A stretch of DNA of 64,000 nt from Aphrophora alni (Eukaryota; Arthropoda; Insecta; Hemiptera; Aphrophoridae), in assembly GCA_963513935.1 (NCBI GenBank), contig OY740777.1, positions 18,571,271-18,635,270 of the forward strand, written 5' to 3'. The position numbers and the translations under genes are program-made. The first letter of the stretch is position 1; every line of letters starts with the position of its first letter. This document shows positions 45,835 to 59,403 of this stretch, piece by piece. The notes below the pieces were generated by a model. It was given only the letters and a program-made list of their open reading frames with translations. It had not been told where the DNA came from and did no database searches.

Positions 45835-46853
45835 TATTTATTCTTTGGATCTTCTTAATTCGTCTTTTAGTCTCCCAGTAATGTCCAATCTAACACGTTG
45901 TAAGTTTCCGTATTCTGCATTCTTGAGATGGGGGTAGTTTTAATTTACATAAATGCGCTCCCAGACTTCACGGTTGAAATTTTGCCATTGTTGTCATCCT
46001 TGGGCGATACAAAATGTGTAGATCTGTAGTCAATAATTGTACCCCAGTTATTTTAGAGCATTACATTTATGTAAGAATATTTCTCCTGTATTCCGTACAG
46101 ATAGTTTAATGCGTGTTTTTTGATCAGCTGATCTGTGATATCATTGCCACTTAGTACGGTGAGACTGTATTCACTGAAAAGAAATGATGTTCATACTCCA
46201 AAGAATAAAAATGTACATTTGGATGTCTGAAATTCTGTTACCTTATACGTTACGCGAAACAAGAGCCTCTACTTGCAGATTCCTAATCACAAAAAACAAC
46301 TAATTTGTCAAAGCTATCAGAGCATACTGACAGCTTCCCATCTTTCCCTAATTTCATCGTCAAAGTTAGATTAATATTTCAGAATGGGTTTAGAAAAATT
46401 GTATAGTGTTTACTTGTAACCGTATTTACAAGTAAATGAAATAACAGCTGCCGAAAATGGTTTTATTTTAAAACTTCGTGACCCAAATTCGTAACTCTAA
46501 ATGATAGTAATCCAACAGCAATGTCTTCAGTTTTCTAGCTCTTATTTTAACTAAACCCTTTCATTTACATTCAACAATTACGCTCCATTTCTCTTTGTTA
46601 AAGCCTTAAAATATTACGCTGTTATTTTTCCACTCCAGAGTAAACATTTAATTATTTAGTGACCTATTCACTGAGTCTTGACCCAATTTAGAAACAAACT
46701 TTCCATCACACCCCTCATTTGCTGCTGTCTTCACTCTTAAATATTTAAAACATATCTTTCCTTTAAATATACTCGTTCCTAGCAGTCTAGTAGAAATGTA
46801 GAGATATACTTTTTTTTAAATAAAAGTCTCTAAGTGAAAATATCTTTGAGTAG

Positions 46854-46858
46854 CATAT

Positions 46859-46926
<68 letters not shown>
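46854..46926. repeat. (TA)n microsatellite
   Basis: About 70 bp of TA dinucleotides with one AA interruption. Confidence 0.95.
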
Positions 46927-46932
<6 letters not shown>

Positions 46933-47380
46933 GTGTACTTTAGGTTTACAAAAACGTTTCCTGATGTTTTAAGGCGGCAACATGTCTACTTAAAAAAAAA
47001 CAACAAAAAACGGGGAATAATGTTCAAGTGTTTTAAAATAAATAGTAATAATTACATTTATTGCACCTTGTTTGAGAAACTATAAAGAAACACCATTATT
47101 TTTGTTTGTTTTGATAAACGTATATATGTTTTACCACTTACTAGGGTGATGTTTTTCAGCACCCTGACGAACATTTTTCTACAAAAAAATGCAACCAAAA
47201 AACTATTTCATTTAGAAACTCATTTTTCCACCTAGACTGTAGTTGAAGGGTTTGTAATTTCTTTTTTATTACAAAATGCTCGGATTTTATCCCTCAGAGG
47301 TTCATTGATAATAATAAATTTGGGCTTTTCTGAGCCATTATTTATGTAATGGGATTTGTAATGGAAATTTGTAATGGATC

Positions 47381-47695
<315 letters not shown>

Positions 47696-47897
47696 TCTTC
47701 TTTTCTTAATTCAACGATAACCATAGGTCTTTCGGCTTTAAAAAGCAAGATAAACAAACCTCGGTTTTTAAGTTGTTATCCTTCAGACTTTCCTTATATT
47801 TCATGTAAAAAACAAAACAAAAATCAATTATGTTATTATATTCCTTCAGCGTAACTAACTTGTTCTCCCTTCAGCGATTTATTTATAATGTGTAAGG

Positions 47898-48062
47898 GTG
47901 TGAAATCCCGAAGTAACCTAGCTGGATTTACACATTTCTTCATATAATCTTATGTTAGACCCTTCTTTTTCATCTTTCCTATCAGGTCTCTCATGACCAA
48001 CTCTGGGTTTCTGCCTATCCCTATGCTATTAGAACACTCGAGGGTTAGTTTCATTTTACGCT
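47898..48062 (+). repeat. SINE-like repeat copy, full length
   Basis: GTGAAATCCCGAAGTAACCTAGCTGGATT ... CAGGTCTCTCATGACCAACTCT ... TTAGAACACTCGAGGGTTAG, shown here as separate blocks. It defines the left end of the unit, with an A-box-like TAGCTGGATTTAC block about 40 bp before the B-box-like one. Confidence 0.75.
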
Positions 48063-48433
48063 AATTTTAAGAAACTAGAAACAAACACCATTCTTTCTTT
48101 GTTTTGCGTTTTTGATAAATAAATACGTTGTACCACTAGGTTGGTGTTTTGGAGAATCCTGATTTTCTCTCTACAAAAAAATACAACTCAAAAGACTTTT
48201 TCACTGGACTACAGTTGTCAAAGGGTTTGAACGATTACAAAATGCTCGGAACTGGCGTAACAACCCTGAGGAACTAGTTCAGGCAGCGGTGCACTCGAAA
48301 CAATCGCGCTCGGCTTTTTAGACTTTTCTTTAACTCACAATATGCGGCGTGTATGTTGGAATCCTGCATTTGACACACTTCCTGACATATCCTTTAATGA
48401 AATTTTGCTCAGCTTACTTATAGTGATTATATA

Positions 48434-48600
48434 AGAGTGTGGAAATCCCGAAATATCTTAACTATATCTACGCATTTCTTTATATATTCTTGTGTTACAT
48501 ATATTCCTCTTTTTTATCTTTCTTATCTGGTCTGTCATGAACAACTCTGGGTTTCATCCTATCCCGACGCTGTTAGAGTACTCGAAGGTTACCATTTTAT
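48434..48600 (+). repeat. SINE-like repeat copy
   Basis: GTGTGGAAATCCCGAAATAT, a degraded B-box-like block, GGTCTGTCATGAACAACTCT and GTTAGAGTACTCGAAGGTTA. Same order and length as the copy at 47.9 kb. Confidence 0.75.
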
Positions 48601-49624
48601 ACTAATTATTCTTTCCTTATTTTTAAAACGATGATGATCACAAGGTTATCTCCTCTAAACCACATCCTTTTTAAACTTCTTGAACACACTGTATTTTTGA
48701 ATGCTAGAACGAACAGCATCATACATCTCAAGAACTGTTTTTATACAACAATAAACTTACTCCATGAATAGACTAATGTATTGTAACAGTTATTTTACAC
48801 AACTCATCCCCTTCGTACCCCTCTATTCTTCTCTCGTGTCATTGTTTGTGCCCCTTAAGACAATCCCTTTCTACTTTTGTTAAAAAAGTAATTAGCAAAG
48901 AATACAAACTTAACAAAACTGTTTTAAAGGTTTGTTTTTCATCGTTGGTAGCATTGTGTTAGGTAATTTTTAAAATGTTGGTCATTTTGATTTCTTTATA
49001 CCGCAAAAGGAATAAAGATGATATAATAAACTGTTTAATAACTTTCTCACACATCCATAATAACAAAATATGAAATATTAATAAACAACTAATAATTGTC
49101 CCCATCTACCTACAATGTTTCGCCCTAATAAACTTTGTGTGTTTGTATGCTTGTGTTTAGTTTAGTTCCTTAATCAGTCCTAGTAGTAAACCGTGTTACT
49201 TTGAAATCGTTTGAAATTCACTTTTGGTTTTCAATTTAGTTTGATTTGTGTCATTGGTTTGGATCAAGAACAGGTTTTGGTTATTAGTTCAAATTTAAAC
49301 TTTGGTGATTAAAAATTGAACGGAATTATTTCGGGAGTTGATTATAGAAGTAAAAATAAGATAAAAGTTTACTTAATTTGTATTACCTTAATTGGTCTGT
49401 CATCTTTCCAGACATAAAAAAAATCTTAAAATATGGTGTTTAATCCATAATTAGAAATACGTAGTTTCCATAAGAAATTTTAGAGTTGGATGCCATATTG
49501 GAAAATGAACTTTTTTAAAGTTTACAAAACAGGATTAATAATTTAATGAAAAAGCAACAAATTAAATTTTTTCATAAAATCAACACTGTACACGATAAAA
49601 TAATGTAATAATGTATATATAATA

Positions 49625-49629
<5 letters not shown>

Positions 49630-49672
<43 letters not shown>
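49630..49672. repeat. (TA)n microsatellite
   Basis: About 21 dinucleotides. A shorter TA run lies at about 50173-50193. Confidence 0.95.
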
Positions 49673-49676
<4 letters not shown>

Positions 49677-50872
49677 AGCTAGACCTAAAAAAACAAGGGA
49701 TCAGACTTTCACTAATTTGATGAACGTAGTCAATAAATATTAACTTATTCATTCATAACTTCAACTGTACTTCAAAAATGCCTTGGGACATCTAAATATA
49801 ATCTCATTTTTCAAAACAAGCTAGTTAGTAAAAGATTTCAATTATTTTTCTAACTAAATTTCAGAACAAGTTCGACTGCATAATTACCTAAAATAATCAC
49901 CCTTTACTTTTGTATGTGCTTGATTCTATGTTCAACAATTATTAGTGTTTCTTTGAAATCAATTTTTAATAACAGCTGTTAAAGTACGTTTTCAGTTTTT
50001 AATTTACCTGTAGCTTTTCTACAAAGTTACAAGTTTGACAAGAGATAAGTAAAAATACACATTTACAATTACTATTTTGAAAAGCTGGTCTTTTTTAAAT
50101 TTCTTACAAATTAAGAAAATAGAACGTTATTAGATAGTTCAAAAATTGGTATCAGGTTTTTTGCAGATACTGTATATATATATATATATATATCAGTTTT
50201 TAAGGTCTCTATGTGGTTTTGGAATCATGTCCGTCTGTATGATACGTTTATCCTGTGCAGTGATCAACATGTGTACTGATTTTAAATCAAATCTGGAAAT
50301 ATTTGTTCATATCTAGAGTGTTTTTTTTCTATAACTAAAAATATAGGGGTGGACCTGTAAAAAAACACAAAATTACAATTTTATCAAAATCTACTCTAAC
50401 GAGTGTGATAAAAATTTGAGCAAGTGTAACCTCTAAGGGCCCAATTAAAACTTTTGATCGCTCTCTCTTCAAAAACAGAAGGTTCGTGAGTTATCGGTAA
50501 AATAACAAAATTCCGCTGTTCGGTTGTTATAAAAAAGTAACTTCTTAGAATCGGCTTTACCAATTTCGATCAAATTTTAGTGAAATATGAAGATTAATGA
50601 TCTACGCTTGTGTGCAAAACCCCAAGTAAAAAATTATGATTGTTTAAGAATAATTGGCCAAAAACAAAAATTAACCTTGACCGGGGTCATTGATTTTAAT
50701 CTAACACGATTTAAACAGAGGAAGTGTTTAAAGCACAAGCAAAGCTGATTTAAGCCCTTATTTAAATTTATACATATATATTTTTTAAAGTCGTTTAAAA
50801 GTTGTTTTAATGTTCATATTATTAATATGGTTTAATAGTTTGCTATCATTTGTGTAAAAATCAATACACGAC

Positions 50873-51342
50873 GTTTCGAGAGTATAAATCAACTCTCGTT
50901 ATCAAGTGTGAAAGTTAGGGCCCAAAAGAGAAAAACACAAAAATAACTTAGCTTAGGTTCATGTTGGAAACTAAAACTAAATCTGTAACCTAAGTAAATA
51001 ACTTGATGTTAAAACTAGGCTTAAACAGTCAAAGCTAAGACTAAATACAAACGTGGTCAAATAAAACCACCACACATAGGTCTACAATACACAAAGGACG
51101 GCAAGCAACTGATTGTTAAAGAGATGGAGACAAAAGAAAGTTGTCCTAACAGTTCATCGGTGTAAACTACCGTTCTCGCTGGCTTTCAAAGGTTTAGTCT
51201 TCGATCGCGTCATGATTACCATTTTTGGATTAGGTGGTAATATTTCAGCCTTATTTAAAGTAGAAGAATTTTATCTCTGATTTTTAATTAATTTTTTATT
51301 CAAGGAAGGCTTAAAACGAGAGTTGATTATACTCTTGAAACG
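50873..51342. repeat. Inverted-repeat pair with CGAAACGTC hairpins
   Basis: GACGTTTCGAGAGTATAAAT with AACTCTCGTT (50871-50900) is the complement of AACGAGAGTTGATTATACTC followed by TTGAAACGTC (51314-51343). Each unit is itself a hairpin (CGAGAG/CTCTCG). The spacing is about 410 bp with no gene between. Confidence 0.6.
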
Positions 51343-51998
51343 TCATGTATTAGTTTGGGTGTATACAATATAAATATTATTTTGAAAACAGCGATCCTGG
51401 TTAATTTTCACCTTGTAACTATCTATTTAATATTGTTGGTGATAGTGTTTATTTGTTTTTTGAGATGGGTGAACGAGAAAGTTTGTGCAATGTTTTCCCA
51501 CCATTTATTTACAGTTAAACATGTTTCTACGGTATTTGTCTGGTTCAATTTTTTTTAAATGCATAAATTTCTGTCCATCCTTTTCTGATAGGAGGTTCAA
51601 ATAAATTAAAAATATTTTAAAGTCAGACAAAATCGTTCATTGAATTGAAATGGATTAAAATTGTAATTAAAAATACTTCTTCCAAATAATCCCGGAACAC
51701 AGGCTTTATAGCGCTGACGTAGGTTAGGCAAAATCCTTAATTGGTGTAAAGAACTGTTGTGTGATAATTGCAAAGAAAATCCAAACTGAAAGCCCATCCA
51801 ATTACTGCAACGCGTGAGCGAATATTTTTATACTTTTAAAAAAATCTCTTTTAAATATTGGTTTTATAAATTATAATGATTCATTATTCAGATTTAAAAT
51901 TTGGGAGAATAATGACTGAATTTTTAATGTTGTTATTCCTTTATACAGTAGGCCTACATGTTAGAATAACACCCTTAGGAGTTCAATATAACGAGTAC

Positions 51999-52150
51999 AA
52001 GGGTGGAAATCCAGAGAAAACGTAACTGAATATACGCTCTTCATACAGTCTTAGGATAGATCCCTCTTTTTCATCTTTTCTATCAATCTCTCTTGATAAG
52101 ATAAACTCTTGTTCTTTCCCGAACCCTGATGCTGGAGTAGTCAACTGTTT
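51999..52150 (+). repeat. SINE-like repeat copy
   Basis: CAAGGGTGGAAATCCAGAG, CATACAGTCTTAGGATAGATC, CAATCTCTCTTGATAAG and ACTCTTGTTCTTTCCCGAAC, in consensus order. Confidence 0.7.
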
Positions 52151-52329
52151 TCACTTAGCTAGTAATCTTAAAAATATTTCAACCTGTGTGTTTCTTACTG
52201 TCTTCATGTTTCATGGCCTCGGTAAAACAAAAGAGTGAATTTTAACATGGCGTCCGTCCGTCGTCGTTGTCGTCTCTACGGAAACACGACAGCGGCCAAA
52301 AAAATCACGAAATTCGGTAGAGGGGCCTG

Positions 52330-52690
52330 TTGCTTATATAGAATCCTATTGAAATTCAGAAAAATCAGTGGTCATTTTAAATAGTTCTTTTGTCATATCT
52401 CGTTGGATAGGGATTGCTGCAGAAAATACTTGCAGGAAATGTGGTTCGGCTGAAGAGTCCGCAGAACACATTCTCTTAGAGTGTGAGGCGTTAGGACGAG
52501 CCAGGCTATACTCTCTAGGCCCTCCGGGGAAGGAGATGGAAACCATCCTAGACAACCTTATAGGTAGTATCTGTTCCTTTATAAGGATGACAGGTATTAC
52601 TGAGTGGGTGTAGGAAGGAACTTGGGGCGGCAAAAGACCTTTAGGTCGACGCCGGTGAGGCCTCTGACAGAGGCTAAATTAAATACGGAT
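52330..52690 (+). pseudogene. LINE ORF2 C-terminal fragment with 3' region
   Basis: The frame 52368-52613 contains NTCRKCGSAEESAEHILLEC followed by EALGRARLY, the CxxC...H....C block at the C-terminus of jockey/R1/LOA-type ORF2. It runs to a natural stop with a downstream helix. The rest of ORF2 is missing upstream (5' truncation, usual for LINEs). GC-richer sequence follows to about 52690 and probably is its 3' untranslated region. The 95-codon minus frame here is an antisense shadow. Confidence 0.7.
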
Positions 52691-53237
52691 TGGAATGTCT
52701 TAATTCTGAATGTAATGATATCTAAAATGTAATAGTTGTATGTTTACGGAGCCGACATTAGCGTAGCGAGCGGAGACTCTTTCACATAGATTAGGTGGGG
52801 GGGAAGAGAGACTGTGTCGCGTGATTAGCAAAGATACAGTTAAAAATAAAACTTTAGTGATAAGCGCAGTGTGGGGGTCTTATCCTGTCTAATAAGTGGT
52901 ATTTATGGTTTAACGTATACATTTTTTTAAAGAGTTTTTGAAGTTTTTTAGACAACAACATACTGGTGTGTATATTAAATTTTTTATGTTGCATTTGGGT
53001 GATGGTTCGATTTATGCAAACGTTTTTTTTGTAAAATATTTCGGATGTTAATTGAAATTTGGGCTATGTTATCGTAGGTTAGAATTTTGTACAATATGGG
53101 TGGCTATGTTTGGTCTTTGTGACTAGAGTCTGGTACTAAACATTGGTGAAGTTGACAGTACCATCTAGATTGGGGTAAGGTGCTGTTCTTCATAGCTCGT
53201 TCCTTTATATATATATTTCTAAATTAGATGGATTTTA

Positions 53238-53850
53238 TTGGAGGACTACGCCTCGAAATTACAAAAAAAGTCCAACAGAGGAGAATGGTTAGAGGAAGAA
53301 TTAAAATCTGGATTTAATGCGGTGAAGAATGAAGGAAGTAAAGTTTACAATATTTCTGAGCATACGTTAAGAAGAACAATATGAGCAATTCCGGAACTTC
53401 TAAAAATGATGATAAATAATATAGGACTAAAAGGAATTCTTAGACCACACATCGAAAAAAACTCGCTTTAAGCATGACAAATTTCCAAGAAGCTGCATTT
53501 TGTTACCACAATACAAGTTAGAACTCTCGAAGTAAAAATTCCGAACATTATAAACAACATAACTTCAATATTGACAATGGTTTTTAGGGGGGTAATCCTG
53601 ATATCGTTGTTAGAAAACCCGAGGATTTATTCCTTGCTAGAGCCTAAGGATTAACAAGATAAAATGCAAACAATTACTTTTAAAGATAATAAAGAAGATG
53701 CACTTTTAAAGTTAATTCTCCTTAAATACAATTTGATGGAAAGCCATCAAATATTTATAAAGTAGATTTACAAGCCGGAGTTTTACTGAAAATGGAAATA
53801 TGGATGTTTACAAGATAATCTCTGGGGTAAAAGGAGAACTATAATAGCAA
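53238..53850 (+). pseudogene. Pogo/jerky-type transposase relic
   Basis: The frame at 53238-53384 gives KSNRGEWLEEELKSGFNAVK and then a YNISEHTLRRTI block, a pipsqueak-type helix-turn-helix as found at the N-terminus of pogo/Tigger/jerky-like transposases. After stops and shifts, NPDIVVRKPEDLFLARA near 53597 matches the CENP-B-type DNA-binding region, and FDGKPSNIYKVD near 53738 sits where the YN.DETG block with the first catalytic Asp is expected; that DETG motif is lost. Multiple frame breaks mean no active enzyme. Ends of the element were not found. Confidence 0.65.
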
Positions 53851-53859
53851 TTAATTGTT

Positions 53860-55170
53860 TTGTTGTAACGTACTACCATATTGTATTTTTAAGGGGGTAG
53901 ACGAGAAATGTGAATGGGTAGACGAAAATTGTCAGCAGGTTCCTAAATCATAATGTCAAGAAAGTATACATACGTTAATAGTGACATTTTTACAGATGGG
54001 ATTAAACATCATTTTGTTAATAATGTGTACACGTCTCATACAAAGCACAAATAGGTTACTGGAGTTTGCTGAATATGAAATGGAACTTTTCTGTTTAGCT
54101 AGCTACTCGACTCCATTAAACATCACTAGTTCCAAGATTGCATCACCTGGACGGAAAATCGTCGTTTCCAAAAAAACCCAGGTAAATAGAAAGATCTCAG
54201 GTTGGAGAACTGTTGAGCTCCGGATCGAAGTAGTCAATGATTTACAAAAAATTGCATTTCTTGTTCCAGGATAACAGTAATTTTTCCCTTAAATCCCTTG
54301 GTTACTCCTTATCAAACATATTGGGTGGCAGACTTTTGAGTGTAACTCCAGTTCACTATCAACATCTCCTTAAAAACAAAATTAAGTCCCTGATGTTTTT
54401 ATACATCTGAAGGTTAAATGACTTGTCTAGGAAAGTAATACAAAATATATTTCTTATACAGACTACCGGGACAATAAACAATAATTCAAGAAGGACGGAG
54501 GCTGAATTTTTAATAACTCCAGAATTTATTGTAGTGACAAATTGAAATTTCAAATAAAAAAATGAGAAGCAGCACCTGAATGTAGAGTAAAATCTAAGTA
54601 ATAAAAGAAATCGCAGCAAAAAAAGAAAAAAAGATAGTAGTAGAATAAAGTTTTTCAGAAGATAGTTTTGAAGATGAAGACCAAATCAAGACTAAGACGA
54701 AGACGGTCTATTCAACTTAATTAATAAAGACGCTAATACCGGACGTTTGAAAGTGTGCAAACTGTATAAAATGTGTAGCATGTTCTAGGTCGTTACAAGA
54801 AAGTTGAAAACAAAACAAACTGCATGGCAGAGGAGAAATTCTTAGGAAGAGAAAATCAGAAATGATGAAAAATGTAAACAATTTAAAACGTAAAGTTCAA
54901 TCAAATCATGTCAAGTTTACAATGTTTACTGTTACTATATGGTTAATTCTTTTAAATATTTATTAAATTCAATGTCATAATTAGTTACTTTACAATGTAA
55001 TATAGTTTCACACACTTTTTATAATATTTTGTTAGTTCAGTTCCGTTCTTGCAAAAGAGTTAAAATATAAAATTATTTATTCAAATATTTAGTTTTAACT
55101 CATTAAAATCAGTGTAAACAAATTTATAATTTTTTGTTCTTCTTAATATATTTTTGAAATTAAAAATCCG
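53860..55170. other. No gene recognised
   Basis: This may hold the decayed C-terminal part of the pogo-like element. The 97-codon frame at 53981-54274 has no family resemblance I can name. Confidence 0.35.
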
Positions 55171-55177
55171 TGATGTA

Positions 55178-55440
55178 CTGGGCTATCAGTACTAAATGTA
55201 TAAATTGGTGATGGGACTGTCATAAGCTGCGTAATTTGATCAAAGTCGGGTCTACCGCTTTTGTGGAAATTTTAGAAAAAACAATTTTTATAAGTGTAAT
55301 TTCTAACAAGCTAAGTAGATCCTTTTTCAAAAATGCTGGTTCCTGGGCTATCAGTACTAAATGTATAAATTGGTGATGGTACTGTTATAAAATGCGTAAT
55401 TTATCAAAGTCGGGTCTACCGCTTTCGTTGAAATTTTAGT
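55178..55440. repeat. 165-bp tandem duplication inside a dispersed repeat
   Basis: CTGGGCTATCAGTACTAAAT starts at 55178 and again at 55343, followed in both by a 'caaagtcgggtctaccgctt' block. The second copy runs on into a dispersed-family segment also found near 50560-50760. Confidence 0.75.
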
Positions 55441-55997
55441 GAAATGTGGAGATTAATGATCAAACCCGTGTGCTCAAAAAAAAACTGCAGGTGGATACTA
55501 CTGTTCAAGAATAATTGCAAAAAAGAAATAAATAACCTAACTGCTGTTAAAGATTAAAATCAAACCCAATACCTCTATTTAAAAAAAAAAAACTTTTATT
55601 TCCTGATGTACATTTCAATACCATCCTCAGAGGTTGAGTATTAAACAAACACTAAATAATATAAATTTTATAAAAAGTTGTACAAGTGAGATTTTACCCC
55701 CACTCCTTCCTGTGGTTAGTTCAACCAATGGCATTGAACCAAGTCATTAGCCTACCCTTCCACTACCTGTAATAGGGTTGAATACCCTAACAATTGTATG
55801 GACACTATGTTCTAACAAATTAATCTTAACTACCTTAATTTCTAAATTCAAAGTGAATATAAAAATTATTCATGGAACAAAACTTGTCTTTTTAGATACT
55901 AATTAACCTAAAATATATTTAAAACATATAATACTAATAATAATAATAAAATTATACTTAATTTTTATAAATTACATTTAATATTTCAGGAACAATA

Positions 55998-56641
55998 ATA
56001 ATAATAATAATAATATATGCTTTATTTATACTTCTTCAGAATTACAACGTTTCATAACATACATATATAGCATGGCTTGCAGCCGTCTGCTAGGTTAGCA
56101 ACTTACATTCATTCATTCTTAGAGAAACAATAATTATTTTAAAAGAAACAGAATTATAAACTTACTCCTACTTAGACAAACAAACAAAATTACCAATAAC
56201 AAAGATCAGCACAACCCAAAAGTATTTTCAAAAGTTAAATTCTTTTATTAATGTCCATCTGTAATGCCATGCTTGTTCAAGATATCTACACAATACAACA
56301 CAATCCTGACAATTCATAAAGTCCTTGAACTCTGACAGCGATAATCTTTTTTACCCAGGTAAGATTGTCTATATTGAACCAATATCGGGCATTCTGCCAC
56401 AAAATGGTAAACATCTTCGTTCACCCCCATATTACACAACGAACATATATAATTTCTCCCTTCAACCCACTGTTTAAAATTTAAATGAATTAATTCAGCT
56501 CTACACTTAAATGCCCATTTTATTTCCTGCAACTTATACCTATTTTTTTATTATTAAAATAATGTTTTTCCCCTAGGTTAAAATCTAGACTGGAGTAAAT
56601 TTTATGATATTTCTCATTTGTACAATACGATGATATTTCCC
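55998..56641 (-). mobile_element. 5'-truncated LINE insertion with 17-bp target site duplication
   Basis: ATATTTCAGGAACAATA flanks both sides (55981-55997 and 56642-56658). On the minus strand the element ends in a (TAA)n tail at 55998-56014 preceded by AATAAAGC. It encodes the C-terminal end of a LINE ORF2 (56314-56532): YICSLCNMGVNEDVYHFVAE followed by CPILVQYR, a CxxC...H....C zinc-binding block. The 5' portion is missing, as usual after incomplete reverse transcription. The intact duplication indicates a fairly recent insertion. Confidence 0.85.
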
Positions 56642-57599
56642 ATATTTCAGGAACAATATAAATTAAAAATTATACATAATTTGGAAGAAAATAAGGATTT
56701 ATCTACTTAAAGCTAACATAATTCACATAGGCTACAGCTAACTGCTGTTGTTAAAAGCTCGGTTTTGCTTACGATCTCCCCTGAAGACCTTTTTATTATA
56801 CTAGTAAATCACATTTTGACCCTCATTTATATATAGAAATATACTTTTTCACTTTTTTATTGAAAACCACTGAACTGAGATTTTTAGTTTTTATTCGGTT
56901 TTTGGCAAGTGAGAAAGTTTGTGCAGTGAAGTTTAAGTTACAGTTGCGATTGACACGTAGTACGCTAAAGTAAAGTTGGCAAGACTGGATGGAATCATCG
57001 AGGAACTATTTTAATAACTGTAGTTACTAAAATAGCTATTTTTGTTGTAGCTGGTGATCTTCACATTTTGGCCGAAGTCGTCAATAATGCTATTAAATGT
57101 AATTTCACGGCCTATCACGTGAGCCTATCAAGTTTTATTTTTAGTCACGGTTTATTATTCAACGACAAATTAAATCGCAGGCGACGCGCTGTCTTGTAGC
57201 ATGGACTCTATGTTGCAAATGGTCTAGCATTGTGTAACACAGTCTTGGCACTTTGTTTGCTGGCACAGACATTGCATTATTGCAACATAGAAAACAATAG
57301 TCATTACATTATCTGTTGTCTCTTACACGTGTTACAATAAACTTGCATGACTTTCTTATTTTGTTTTAACTCCTAGATTTATATTTTATTTTAATTATCA
57401 AAAATAATTGTTTAGGGATTACGGCAATTATAAAACAAACAGTGAAAAAAAGTTTTCGTACACCCATACAAAAACCAAATCATATAAAATTATTTTTAAA
57501 TTTTAAAAGACTTAAAAAAGTTATTAATTTTTCATTGTATTCTTCTTGGAGATACAAAGTTGGTATAGAATGGGCACTCTTAACATCTTTCGTGAAGTT

Positions 57600-58560
57600 T
57601 GTTTATTAAAAAAACATATTAATGAATTTGAAAGATATTTATATGCAGTGTTCCTAAATTGTGGAATATATACAATTTTAAAACGGTTGAACATAAAAAC
57701 TTTGTTTTTGGTATATCTTTATAAGACATCATTTACTTCCAGTTTTGATAGTTTTAAATTATGGCGAACATCTTGTAACCGCCATCTTGAAATTACCTTT
57801 ATTTTAAAATAAGACTGTGATCATATGACATATATTTTTACATAGTTTTTTATCCAGACTTCAGTGTGGGAATCAAAGTTATCAACTAATAGAACTATAG
57901 AACAGTTAAAACCATAATCTACAAGTGTACAAGTAGGTTGGGCACTTCTTTTTAAACCTACGATAGTTTATCCTAACCTTAACTTTTGATTACTTCCTAA
58001 TTGTATATTTAAAAAGTAAGATGTATTTTAACCAACCCAGAAAACCTAAATGAACTTCTAAATAGTACCGAATTTAACTCTTTTACTGATCAGACAATTT
58101 ATAAAGTAGTTGGTGAATTTTAATAACATTTTAGGACTGTGCTAAATATCTCTAGGGCAACAATTTGAGTATTTTTGAAAATCACAAGTTCAAAGCTACA
58201 GCATGTACTTGTTTAAGGGTAAGCACCCAACTCATTTGTCCACCTGTAAATTGAGATTTTAAATGTTCTGTAGTTGTAAACTTTTCAAGAAAATAAGATG
58301 TACAAAAACAGATTCCACCATTGAACTTAAAATAAAAAAATGATTTAAAAACATACCTATTAAAAAAAATTAAACAATTTCAAGATGGCGGATCCAAGAT
58401 ACCTGCCAAAATTTAAAACTATCAAAACTGGAAGTAAATGTTGTCTTTACATACAAAAACGAACTATTTATGTTCAGCTGTTTTAACGATTTTTATATAT
58501 TCCATACTTTATGAACTCTTTGTGTATAAAACAGCTTAGAACTAAACTTGTTTCGCTTGA
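57600..58560. repeat. Inverted-repeat element with roughly 150-bp arms
   Basis: 'acttccagttttgatagttt' followed by 'taaatt' (near 57736) has its exact complement near 58410. The pairing continues through a CCGCCATCTTGAAATT block and outward past a TGGAATATATA block near 57660 and 58500. The interior of about 580 bp is non-coding. Confidence 0.65.
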
Positions 58561-58880
58561 GCGTATTATTTGTATGTATGATCTCTTTATATGCATAAAT
58601 CGTATTTAAATGAAATATAGTTTTTATAGATGGCAAACCAATTTTAATACACTGGTTTACATAATTATATTCATGTTCTAACATCAGTTAGACCGATATT
58701 GGTAAAACTGATTAGACCTTTTACAATAGAATCTTTTATACAACTAACTCTCAAGAGCTTTGTGGAGATGGCTACCGGTATGTTCTAGTTATGCCGTTTA
58801 GAGTTTAAATTATACTAAATTGATCAATATCGTTATAGCTGATTTTGTGTTTTGGTCTTGTTGAGATACCTCGAGATATA

Positions 58881-59403
58881 CCGGGTGATCAAGAACTTTT
58901 TGCAGAAAATGTAGGGAATACATATACAAAAAAGTTTATTGATAATTTGTTCTATCCTGCTTCGCTGTCAGTCTGTCGGTGTTTTTTACATAAAAATAAA
59001 ATCTCAGAAACCGTATGAGCTACAACTTTCTGATTTTGCCGTTATTAGTGGTTAATTGTTTAGATTTTTCAATGTTATTACTTCAATCATTTCAAAATGG
59101 CGAACGTTTGTAAAATTCAGGATATTTTTGACTAAATGTACAGTATTATAGTTATTGGCGTTTTGAATTTTTGAAAGTTCACCATTTTAAAATGTTTGAA
59201 ACATTGAAAAAATTACACAATTAATTGGAAAATGCTTGGAAATCAGAAATTTGTAGTCATGTGTTTCTTATGATATTAATTAGTATGTAAAAAACACAGA
59301 CAGACAACGAAGCGAGATAGACGATATTGTTAAAGAAACGTCGTTTGTTTTGATGTTTAGAACCATTTCCTAAATTTTCAGCGAAAAGTTTTTGAGCACC
59401 CGG
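58881..59403. mobile_element. 523-bp MITE with TA target site duplication
   Basis: Left end CCGGGTGATCAAGAACTTTT, right end complement CCGGGTGCTCAAAAACTTTT. TA flanks at 58879-58880 and 59404-59405. The inverted repeat continues past 100 bp, including TCGCTGTCAGTCTGTCGG against its counterpart near 59300. It interrupts a dispersed repeat whose intact form is seen near 27011 (CCGAGATATGACTAAAATAT). It has no transposase and probably was mobilised by a TA-targeting transposase. Confidence 0.8.

Noticed and set aside
52346..52633. 95-codon minus-strand frame
   Set aside because: Antisense shadow of the LINE C-terminal fragment, which shows the recognisable CxxC...H....C pattern on the plus strand.
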